DNA of 38,995 nucleotides from Deltaproteobacteria bacterium. Lineage in GTDB: Bacteria > Myxococcota_A > Polyangia > Haliangiales > Haliangiaceae. Below the pieces are notes generated by a model. That model did no database searches, was not told where the DNA came from, and was given only the letters and a program-made list of their open reading frames with translations. Each line of letters begins with the position of its first letter. Within the stretch, counting starts at the first letter, position 1. This document shows positions 7,661-14,961 of this stretch, piece after piece. Made by a program: the position numbers and the translations under genes. The stretch is from positions 1 to 38,995 of the forward strand of contig JACCTC010000426.1 of the NCBI GenBank assembly GCA_013812655.1. The letters are read 5' to 3'.

Positions 7661-9535
7661 TCAGGGGCCTGCGAAGGTCGCATCGAGGAGGCCGTAGGTC
7701 GCAGACAGGTTCGCGCCGATGAACACCTCACCCCCATCGGCGATGATCGAGGCCGCGAGCCGGACCCCGGACGCCTGGTTGAGCCACCACGTGAAGCCAA
7801 GCTCGCCGCCGAGCCGCAGGCCGATGTCGCCGCCTTGCTCGTCATTGTCGCTGCCGTCGTCGTCGCTCGAGAGCATGACGTCGCCGCCGAGATCGACCAT
7901 GCCGATCGGATCTCCGTGGTCACCGTACGTGAAGCGCCGCATCCGCGCGGTTGCGCCGAGCGCCCATGGTGTTGGCTGCGCATCCTCGCCCTCGGAGGGC
8001 GCGAACAGCCGGTAGCGCGCGTAGGCGTGACCCGCGAGCTCGAGCGTGTCGTCGGCGAGCTGCGTCCCGTAGCCGGCGAGCGCGAGCAGCTGCTCGACGC
8101 GGCCATGCTCGCCCGCGGCGTTCGGCGTGCCGTCGGGATAGTCCGGCCGGAGCAGGTAGCCCTCGCTGATCGCGAGCTGGATGTCGAGGCCGCTCGGCCG
8201 CAAGAACAGCTGGCTGTCGCGCAGCACGTTCAGGATCTCGTACGCGAGGCCAGCGTCGGGCTCGCCGAGCAGGATGCCCGCTTCGCGGAGGATGGCGACG
8301 GTCGCGACCAGCGCCGTATACGTCGAGCGCTCACCACGCAGCGACCACCATGTCAGCTGGAGCCGCCGCGCGGTCGCCGGATCGATCGGCTTGCCGAGCG
8401 CGCGTGCCGCGTCGAGCGTGCGCGAGAGCCGGCGCACCCGGATCGCCGCGCCGACATCGACCACGCGGCCATAGCCACCGCCGATCGCGACCTGTAGATC
8501 GAACGTCGTGCGGGTGTCCTTGAAGTCAGCGTCGGGGTTGGTCTCGTGGCTGTAGCTGACGTAGTTGATCTGGGTGCCCGCGGCGGCCTTGCCGATTCCG
8601 TAGAGCTTGCCGGAGTAGAACCGGACCTCGCCGGTGCCCGCGATGTCGATCTGCGCGCCGCGGTTCTGCTGCCGGCCCTTGGGGTTGATCATCCCGGCGA
8701 CGACGTGCGCGCCGAGGTCCATGCCCCACGCCAGCTTCTCGCGCTCGATCCGCTTCGCGTAGAGCCCACCGGCATCGGCGTCGAACGCCATGCGCTTGCG
8801 GACGGTGTCGTAGCCGAAGCTCGCGACGCCGCCGACGAACGTCAGCCGCTCGTACGCTGCGATCGTGTCGTCGGTCATCACTGGCAAGCCGACCGCGGCA
8901 ACCGGCTTCTCGCCGAGGAGCACGCTACCGGATGCGGCACCGGCCGCGGGCTCGGTCACCGCGGGCGTGCCAGTCTCGAGCCCCGTCGTGACGTCGGTCT
9001 CGGTCGTCGCCGTGGCGCCGCCGGTGATCGTCGTGCCGCCGGTCGTGCCGGTCGTCCCGCCGGTCGCGCCAGTCGTGGTCCCGCCAGCTGGCGACGTGCC
9101 GCCACCCGTGGGCTTTGGACCCGTCGTCGCGCCCGCGGTCGTGCTCGCACCGAGCTTGCCGAGTGACTTCTTCGCGAGGTCGCGCTGCGCCTTGTCGCGC
9201 GCCGGATCGTTCGCGATCTTCTGGAGCACCGGCACCACCGCCGGATCGTTGAAGTTGCCGAGGCCCTCGATCGCGATCTCGCCGATGATGTCGAACGTCT
9301 CGGTCTCGGCGAGCTTGATCAGCGTCGGGACGGCCTTCTTGTCCTTGCTCCCGACGAGCTTGCGGGCGGCATCGCGCCGGCGCTCCTTCCACGCCGCGCG
9401 ATCGAGGTCGGCGGGCTGGCTATCGATCAACTTGATCCAGCCGGCGACGTCGCCGGCCTGAGCCGACTGCGCGAACGCGGGTGCGCTGGCCACCGCCATG
9501 GCAGCGACCGCGAGGATCACGACGACCGCGCGCAT
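7661..9535 (-). CDS. Exported HEAT-repeat protein with Gly/Thr linker and barrel-like C-terminal domain
   Basis: 624 residues from ATG 9535, which shares one base with the TGA of the lipoprotein gene upstream (TGATG); GTG 9538 is one codon longer. A signal peptide ends at AFAQSAQ. Residues about 25-130 form HEAT-like helical pairs (VPTLIKLAETETFDIIGEIA, DPAVVPVLQKIANDPARDKA). A Gly/Thr/Pro linker (about 131-190) follows. The remaining 430 residues are rich in alternating strands (LGLRLGGELGFTWWLN, VRLAASIIADGGEVFIGANL), suggesting an outer-membrane or surface barrel. I do not recognise a named family. The arrangement suggests a helical periplasmic arm tethered to a barrel. The overlap implies it is made together with the small lipoprotein. 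Confidence 0.8.
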   Translation of the reverse strand: MRAVVVILAVAAMAVASAPAFAQSAQAGDVAGWIKLIDSQPADLDRAAWKERRRDAARKLVGSKDKKAVPTLIKLAETETFDIIGEIAIEGLGNFNDPAVVPVLQKIANDPARDKAQRDLAKKSLGKLGASTTAGATTGPKPTGGGTSPAGGTTTGATGGTTGTTGGTTITGGATATTETDVTTGLETGTPAVTEPAAGAASGSVLLGEKPVAAVGLPVMTDDTIAAYERLTFVGGVASFGYDTVRKRMAFDADAGGLYAKRIEREKLAWGMDLGAHVVAGMINPKGRQQNRGAQIDIAGTGEVRFYSGKLYGIGKAAAGTQINYVSYSHETNPDADFKDTRTTFDLQVAIGGGYGRVVDVGAAIRVRRLSRTLDAARALGKPIDPATARRLQLTWWSLRGERSTYTALVATVAILREAGILLGEPDAGLAYEILNVLRDSQLFLRPSGLDIQLAISEGYLLRPDYPDGTPNAAGEHGRVEQLLALAGYGTQLADDTLELAGHAYARYRLFAPSEGEDAQPTPWALGATARMRRFTYGDHGDPIGMVDLGGDVMLSSDDDGSDNDEQGGDIGLRLGGELGFTWWLNQASGVRLAASIIADGGEVFIGANLSATYGLLDATFAGP

Positions 9536-9945
9536 CACTCCGCCCCGAACCGCAGACAGCTCATGTACTCCTCGCGCGGATCATCCGGCGAGCCCGGCAC
9601 GCGCAGCTCGTCGCACGTCGACGCCGCGATACAGGCAACGATCAGGCGCCGGCGATCCGAGGTCGTCGAGTCGAGCCGGTCGACGCAGTTCCCCCAGTCG
9701 AGCTCGTTGTCGTCGGCCTCGTTGTGGACGGCGATCGCGCCGCAGTCGACGAGCCGCCAGCACGCGGCCTCGGTGGTCCGCGCCGAGTCGGGGCAGTCGT
9801 TGATCGTGCCGCCGAACTCGCAGTTCGCACGTGCACCATCGACCGTGTCATCGCCGGCCCCACAGGCCGCAAGCCCTGCCGCTGCGAGCCCTGCCGCTGC
9901 GAGCCCTGCCGCTGCGAGCATGACGCTCGCGATCCATCCGTTCAT
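9535..9945 (-). CDS. Small cysteine-rich lipoprotein
   Basis: 136 residues. The signal peptide has an unusual core, LAAAG repeated, ending in the lipobox LAAC, so the mature protein should be lipid-anchored. Eight or so further cysteines (CEFGG, NDCPDS, ACWRLVDCG, NCVDRL, ACIAASTCDEL, SCLRF) are spaced as if for disulfide bonds in an exported protein. No family is recognised. Its stop overlaps the start of the HEAT/barrel gene by one base, so they form a pair. A candidate promoter (TATGAT at 9954-9959) lies only eight bases before the ATG, which would give an almost leaderless message. Confidence 0.75.
   Translation of the reverse strand: MNGWIASVMLAAAGLAAAGLAAAGLAACGAGDDTVDGARANCEFGGTINDCPDSARTTEAACWRLVDCGAIAVHNEADDNELDWGNCVDRLDSTTSDRRRLIVACIAASTCDELRVPGSPDDPREEYMSCLRFGAE
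9869..9913. repeat. 15-bp tandem repeat in a lipoprotein signal sequence
   Basis: Three 15-bp units (9869-9883, 9884-9898, 9899-9913); the last two are identical and the first differs at one base, with a partial fourth unit after. On the minus strand they encode successive LAAAG blocks of the signal-peptide core. Copy-number change would lengthen or shorten the hydrophobic core in frame. Confidence 0.9.
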
Positions 9946-9953
9946 CGGTATCG

Positions 9954-9986
9954 ATCATACACGTGCCGAGATCGTCGTCAGGCCGT
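9954..9986 (-). promoter_or_regulatory. Candidate sigma-70-type promoter for the lipoprotein/HEAT pair
   Basis: On the minus strand CTGACG and TATGAT are separated by 16 bases; the -35 overlaps the stop codon of the upstream Fe-S oxidoreductase gene. The -10 ends eight bases before the ATG at 9945, implying a very short leader. Only the -10 is a strong match. Confidence 0.45.
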
Positions 9987-12137
9987 CGGCGCTTTCTTCT
10001 TGCGCACGAGGCGGTCGACCGGCACGTCCGGGATCGACTGCGCCACGAGCTCGGCGACGTCGAGCACCGCGATCTTGTCCTCGACGTTCCGCTGCTTCAT
10101 GCCGTCGGTCAGCATGATGTTGCAGAACGGGCAGGCGACCGCGACCGCGCTGACGCCCGTGGCGATCACCTCGTCGGTCCGGTTGAGGTTCACGCGCTCG
10201 CCGTCGTGCTCCTCCATGAACATCCGGCCACCACCCGCGCCGCAGCAGAAGCCGTGCTTCTTGGTGCGCGTCATCTCCTTGAGCCCGCCGGGTGCACCGA
10301 CGGCCTCGATCACGTTACGCGGCGCATCGAACTCGCGGTTCCAGCGGCCGAGGTAACAGCTGTCGTGATAGGTGATGGTACCGACGCTGCTCTGACCGCT
10401 GCTGACGAGCTTGCCCTCCTTGAAGAGGTGGTCGATCAGCTGGGTGTGGTGGACGACCTCGAAGTCGCCGCCGAACTGCGGGTAGTCATGCCGCAGCGTG
10501 TGCAGGCAGTGCGGGCACGACGTCACGACCTTCTTCGCGTTGACGCTCTTCAGCATCTCGACGTTCTGCTCGGCGAGCGCCTGGAACAGCATCTCGTTGC
10601 CCGCGCGCCGGGCCGGGTCGCCGGTGCAGCCCTCCTGGTGCCCGAGCACCGCGTAGTCGACCCCCGCGGTGTCGAGGATCTTCACCATCGCGCGCGTCTG
10701 CTTGATGATCCGGGCGTCGAACGCGCCCGCGCAGCCGACCCACAGGATGTACTCGGGATCGGGGTTCTCCTCGATGGTCGGGACGTTGAGGTCCTTCGCC
10801 CAGTCCATGCGCTGATCGTTCGCGATCCCCCACGGGTTCGACTGGCGCTCCATGTTACGGAACGTCCGCTGGAGCTCGCCCGGCGTCTTCTCCTGCTCGA
10901 GCACGAGGTTCTGCCGCATCTGGATGATCTTGAGCGGGTGCTCGATGAAGACCGGGCAGACCTCCTGGCACGCGCCACAGGTCGTGCACGCCCACAGCGT
11001 GTCTTCCTGCACCCGACCGCCGGTCAGCTTCGGCAGCGCCGCGGTGGTGGCGATCGTCTTCGCGAGCTCGTCGCGCGCGAACACGAGATCGGGATGCGGA
11101 TGCGCGTCATCGAACCCGCGCGACGAGGCGTACTCCTCGAGCCCGGCGATCTGCTCCTCGAGCTCGGCCTTGCGATCGGTCAGGCCGATCCGGTCGAGCA
11201 TCTCGTAGCGGATGTCGTGGATCAGCTGCATCGGCGACAGGTTCTTGCCTGTGTTGTAGGCCGGGCAGTAGTTCGTGCAGCGCGCGCACTCGGTGCACGC
11301 GTAGGTGTCGAGCAGGCTCTTCCACGAGAACTGCTCGAACTTGCCGACGCCCCACTGCGTCTCGTCCTCGAGGTTCAGCTTCGGGAGGTCGAGCCGGCGC
11401 TCGGAGCGGTTGCGCGCGAAGATGTTCGGCAGCGCGCCGAGCAGGTGGATGTGCTTGGAGTACGGCAGGTAGTTGAGGAACGTCAGCAAGATGAGGACGT
11501 GGAGCCAGTAGCCGAACGCGGCACCGCGGCTCGCAGCGTCGGGAGAGATGCCCGCGAGTGCCTTGCCGACGAAGCTCGACACCGGCATGAACCACGGCGC
11601 CTCGCTGCCCGCTGCCGAGAGCGCGCCCGCGATGTGATAGCCGTGATAGATGAAGTGCGTGACCATCAGCGAGCCGATGGCACCGAGGATGAGCCCGGCG
11701 TCGAGGTTCCACGGGATCAGGCGCGGCTTGACGATCGTGCGGCGCGTGACCGCCCACACGATCATCAGCAGCACGACGAAGTTCATCAGATCGATCAGCA
11801 GATAGAGCGGCTGGTAGATCAGATCCGGGAGCAGGGCGAGGGAGACGCTCGGGATCACGCCCGAGATGAAGATGTCCACCGTCGCGATCGTGATGATCAT
11901 GAAGCCCCAGAAGATGAACAGGTGGTGCTTGCTCGTGCGGTGCTGCGGGCCCTCCTCGGCGACCTTCTTCTGGCCGAAGAAGTAGATGCCGACATCCATC
12001 AGCCGGCCGGGCAGGTCATCGAGCCGGGGCCTCGGGTCCGCCACACCGACCGCGGTCGCGCGACCGAAGAACCAGATCGTCCGCGCGAAGAACGCGAGCG
12101 ACGCCGCGAGGAGGAGGATGAAGATGACCTGGGTCAC
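9978..12137 (-). CDS. Membrane-bound Fe-S oxidoreductase, EtfD/EMO-like (heterodisulfide reductase-related)
   Basis: 719 residues. The N-terminal 230 residues hold about five to six membrane helices (IFILLLAASLAFFA, LFIFWGFMIITIATVDIFI, FVVLLMIVWAV, LGAIGSLMVTHFIYHG, WLHVLILLTFLNYL) with the histidines expected of a NarI-like haem b domain. Two [4Fe-4S] motifs follow: C281-x2-C284-x2-C287-x3-C291 and C384-x2-C387-x2-C390-x3-C394. Two cysteine-rich CCG-type domains close the protein (WVGCAG, TSCPHCLHTLRHD, YHDSCYLGRWN, GFCCGAGGG, ACPFCN). This is the architecture of the EtfD/EMO/FadF group. These proteins pass electrons from reduced electron-transfer flavoprotein, produced by acyl-CoA dehydrogenases, to menaquinone. 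No etfAB or acyl-CoA dehydrogenase gene is adjacent. The start is GTG 12137 with no strong ribosome site. Confidence 0.9.
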   Translation of the reverse strand: MTQVIFILLLAASLAFFARTIWFFGRATAVGVADPRPRLDDLPGRLMDVGIYFFGQKKVAEEGPQHRTSKHHLFIFWGFMIITIATVDIFISGVIPSVSLALLPDLIYQPLYLLIDLMNFVVLLMIVWAVTRRTIVKPRLIPWNLDAGLILGAIGSLMVTHFIYHGYHIAGALSAAGSEAPWFMPVSSFVGKALAGISPDAASRGAAFGYWLHVLILLTFLNYLPYSKHIHLLGALPNIFARNRSERRLDLPKLNLEDETQWGVGKFEQFSWKSLLDTYACTECARCTNYCPAYNTGKNLSPMQLIHDIRYEMLDRIGLTDRKAELEEQIAGLEEYASSRGFDDAHPHPDLVFARDELAKTIATTAALPKLTGGRVQEDTLWACTTCGACQEVCPVFIEHPLKIIQMRQNLVLEQEKTPGELQRTFRNMERQSNPWGIANDQRMDWAKDLNVPTIEENPDPEYILWVGCAGAFDARIIKQTRAMVKILDTAGVDYAVLGHQEGCTGDPARRAGNEMLFQALAEQNVEMLKSVNAKKVVTSCPHCLHTLRHDYPQFGGDFEVVHHTQLIDHLFKEGKLVSSGQSSVGTITYHDSCYLGRWNREFDAPRNVIEAVGAPGGLKEMTRTKKHGFCCGAGGGRMFMEEHDGERVNLNRTDEVIATGVSAVAVACPFCNIMLTDGMKQRNVEDKIAVLDVAELVAQSIPDVPVDRLVRKKKAPTA

Positions 12138-12462
12138 GACCGGGCGATACCACGCGCCTGGAGGGATTGTCAGGAGATCGCGCGACCTTGCACGGCGACC
12201 GTTTGCCGCGGATCGCGCCCGGAATGGAGCGAGCGAGCGAACGCTCGCGAGCGGGGCCTAACGGCCGGCTTGCCGACATCACCATCCATCCACCCCGCGC
12301 GACTCCGCCGTGTCCCCACGCCCCGCCGCGCCCGACCGCGCGCCTCGCGTCGCACGCGCCTCATGAAGACGCCATCAGACGCGCGTAAGGGCCGGGCCCG
12401 CTTCATACGCGACGTTGTCACGTACCGAGCAAGCGTGCATGGTGAAGGTAGTAGTTGTAACG
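12138..12462. other. Divergent intergenic region with a short palindrome
   Basis: 325 bases between the Fe-S oxidoreductase (minus) and metallophosphoesterase (plus) genes, presumably containing both promoters. The one clear structure is GCGAGCG (12233-12239), two bases, then CGCTCGC (12242-12248), a perfect 7-bp inverted repeat that could be an operator. No convincing -35/-10 pair was found on either strand and no credible short gene was seen. Confidence 0.5.
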
Positions 12463-13923
12463 ATGGGAGACCTCGCGAACATCCTGGTCGTCAGTGACCT
12501 CCACTTCGGAGAGGAGCTGCTCCCAGGCGCGTCGCACGAGCGACGTCGCGCGATCGAGCTCGGCTCGACCGCGTTCCGCGACTTCATGAAGCATCACGCG
12601 GTGCGCCGGCGCGATGGCCGCCCGTGGCGGCTCGTGATCGCGGGCGATCTGTTCGACTTCATGTCCGTGATGATCCCGGGGACCCGCGAACGCCCGATGA
12701 AGACGGCCGACGAGCGGCGGTTCGGGCTCGGCCGCGGCATCAAGCCGGGTGTCGAGCGCATGCGCCTCATCTGCGAGGCTCACATGGCGTTGCTTGCCGA
12801 CCTCGTGAAGTTCGCGGCGGCCGGTCACCGCATCGACATCATCGTCGGCAACCACGACGTCGAGCTCCTTGCCCCCGAGGTCAGCGCCGAGCTGATGCGC
12901 CACCTCGCGATCGCTGGCGCCGACGCCAAGACGCTCGCGCGGATCGCGGTCGTGCCGTGGTTCGTGTACGTCCCCGGCGTCGCGTGGATCGAGCACGGTC
13001 ACGTCTACGACGAGGGCTGCTCCTTCGAGTTCAACCTCGCGCCGATGGATCCGAAGGACGGCCACCTCGTGTTCAACGCGGACTACGCGGCGGTCCGCTA
13101 CCTCGGCACCGCCGTGCCCGAGCTCGATCCGCACGGCATCGAGTCGTGGAGCTTCTGGGGCTACATGCAGTACGCGATGGGGCAGGGGCTGCGCCCGTTC
13201 AGCCGGCTCTGGCTCGGGTATGCGCGCTTCGTCGGGTCGCTGTTTCGCGCGCGCCGGCTCCACAAGTCGTTCAAGCGACGCGATCGCCGCCGCCGCGAGC
13301 ACCGCGCCCGGCTCGCCGAGGCCGCGGCGGACGGTGGCCTCGAGCTCGAGACCGCGCACGCGATCGATCGGCTCTCTCGCGCGCCACTGACCGGGAGCAC
13401 GCGGCGGCTCGGCCGCCTGCTGATGCTCGATCGGTTCGGGCTCGTCATCGGGATCGTGCTCGCGATGGTGATCATGCTGCTCGTGCTGCCACTCGGCTGG
13501 GCCCTGCTCGGCGCGGCGCTCGCGTGTGGCGCGGCGGCAGGCATCTCGAAGTGGCTCGGCACGCACCTCGTGACATCGCAGCTGCCGATGCGCGCGATCC
13601 CGCAACGCATCCGCAAGCATGTCGACGTGCCGGTCGTCGTGTTCGGACACACCCACGATCCGCGCTGGCAACCGCTGCGCTCCGGTGGCCTCTACGTCAA
13701 CGTCGGCACCTGGCTGCCCGCGACCAAGCCGGGCCTCCGGCGCTCGTTCACGCACGTCTTGATCCAGCCACGCGCCAACCTCGCGCCGCTCGTCGAGCTG
13801 CGGCAGTGGCGCGAGGGTACGACGCAGCCGTTCGACGCACGCGCGAACGTCGGGGCCGGCGTCCACACGCTGCCCGGGTTCACGTTCGACGAGCGCGACG
13901 AGCCGAAGGTCGGCAACCTCTGA
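12463..13923 (+). CDS. Calcineurin-like metallophosphoesterase with membrane hairpin
   Basis: 486 residues from ATG 12463, where the conserved domain begins; ATG 12439 and GTG/ATG codons back to 12415 are alternatives. Two-metal phosphoesterase motifs are complete: D12-x-H14 (SDLHFGE), GDLFD (61-65), GNHD (129-132), H180 (GHVYDEG) and GHTH (395-398). A basic segment (KSFKRRDRRRREHRARL, about 267-283) is followed by two hydrophobic segments (about 327-364, GLVIGIVLAMVIMLLVLPLG onward). These lie between the GHVYDEG and GHTH motifs, so the catalytic domain appears anchored through an internal hairpin. It may act on a membrane-associated phosphoester, as LpxH-type enzymes do, but the substrate is not identifiable. 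The stop lies one base from that of the convergent lipoprotein gene. Confidence 0.88.
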   Translation: MGDLANILVVSDLHFGEELLPGASHERRRAIELGSTAFRDFMKHHAVRRRDGRPWRLVIAGDLFDFMSVMIPGTRERPMKTADERRFGLGRGIKPGVERMRLICEAHMALLADLVKFAAAGHRIDIIVGNHDVELLAPEVSAELMRHLAIAGADAKTLARIAVVPWFVYVPGVAWIEHGHVYDEGCSFEFNLAPMDPKDGHLVFNADYAAVRYLGTAVPELDPHGIESWSFWGYMQYAMGQGLRPFSRLWLGYARFVGSLFRARRLHKSFKRRDRRRREHRARLAEAAADGGLELETAHAIDRLSRAPLTGSTRRLGRLLMLDRFGLVIGIVLAMVIMLLVLPLGWALLGAALACGAAAGISKWLGTHLVTSQLPMRAIPQRIRKHVDVPVVVFGHTHDPRWQPLRSGGLYVNVGTWLPATKPGLRRSFTHVLIQPRANLAPLVELRQWREGTTQPFDARANVGAGVHTLPGFTFDERDEPKVGNL

Positions 13924-13924
13924 G

Positions 13925-14845
13925 TCACGGCTCGACGGCGTACGCGATGAACGATGCGAGCCGGATCGTCGGAGTCCCGAACAGCACCGGCGATCCGGTC
14001 TCGGCTTCCACGGGGATGTTGAGCGTGTAGTAGCCGAGCGTGCTCGGTGGTGCGAAGCCGCAGCTGACGATCTGGTTCCCGGGCGTGTTCAGGTTCGGCA
14101 CGACCTGGAACTGGAACGACACGCGTGGCGCGGACTCGCTGCTCGCGTAGCGCGCCTTGATGACCCCTCGGAACTCGATCTCGACGTGGCAATCGCCGTC
14201 GCAGACGAGCTCGCAGCGCGCGACCACGACGCCGCTGCCGTCGACCAGGCCGACGCCGAACCGATCAGAGCCACCCCACGGTGCCGTCGCGGCGACGGCG
14301 ACCGCGAGCGACCACGGGCCTGCGGGAACGTCGATCTCGTGATTCTGCAGGCCCGGATCCTGCGGCAGCAGCGCGGTGAGCGGCGCGATCGCATCGCTCC
14401 GCGCGGCCCACCGCATGCCCCGCGTCGTCCAGCCCGCCGCGAGCGTGGCGAACGGATCGAACGCGACGAGCCTCACCGGCCTCCCGACGTTGATGCCGCA
14501 GACATCGCCGACCCCGTCCTGATCCGTGTCGTACTGGAAGTCGGGAACGGTCGGACACAGATCGCACTCGTCGCCGCGGAGGTCCTGGTCCTCGTCATGG
14601 TTCGTCGCGGTCGCGGTCGGACACAGATCGCACGCATCGCCAAAGCCGTCCTCGTCGATATCCGCCTGATCGACGTTCTCGGCGAACGGACAGTTGTCGA
14701 GCTCGTCCTCGATCGTGTCGCCATCGGCATCCGGCGGCAGTGGCAGGATGGGGCCGGTCTCGTCGAGCTTGAACGCGACGTTGCAGCCGCCGAACAAGAG
14801 CGCCGCGATGGCGAGCATGCACTGCATGGCCAGGACTGCGCCCAC
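13925..14845 (-). CDS. Thrombospondin type-3 repeat lipoprotein
   Basis: 306 residues from GTG 14845; ATG 14827 is an alternative. A signal peptide ends in the lipobox FGGC (Cys21), so the protein should be lipid-anchored. Residues about 38-116 contain three Asp-rich calcium-binding TSP type-3 units: DADGDTIEDELDNCP, DIDEDGFGDACDLCP and DTDQDGVGDVC, with an additional degenerate unit. The other approximately 190 residues form a beta-rich domain with a Cys cluster (ARCELVCDGDCHVEIEF), plausibly a jelly-roll or lectin-like fold; the family is not recognised. Proteins with this layout are abundant on myxobacterial surfaces, where the repeats act as rigid calcium-bound spacers. It is divergent from mutS and end-to-end with the phosphoesterase gene. 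Confidence 0.88.
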   Translation of the reverse strand: MGAVLAMQCMLAIAALLFGGCNVAFKLDETGPILPLPPDADGDTIEDELDNCPFAENVDQADIDEDGFGDACDLCPTATATNHDEDQDLRGDECDLCPTVPDFQYDTDQDGVGDVCGINVGRPVRLVAFDPFATLAAGWTTRGMRWAARSDAIAPLTALLPQDPGLQNHEIDVPAGPWSLAVAVAATAPWGGSDRFGVGLVDGSGVVVARCELVCDGDCHVEIEFRGVIKARYASSESAPRVSFQFQVVPNLNTPGNQIVSCGFAPPSTLGYYTLNIPVEAETGSPVLFGTPTIRLASFIAYAVEP

Positions 14846-14961
14846 GCGTCAACCTACACGATCGTTGCCGGCTCGGCGTGTCGGATCATCGATGTCGCCC
14901 GGATCGCGCGACCCCGACGGGGACTGGCGGCGGTGTCGGACCGCCGTGCTAGCCATGGCGC

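Noticed and set aside
9963..12497. A very long open frame on the plus strand, antisense to the Fe-S oxidoreductase
   Set aside because: High-GC codon bias keeps the opposite frame open; its translation is Arg/Asp/His-rich with no domain, while the minus-strand frame has complete Fe-S motifs.
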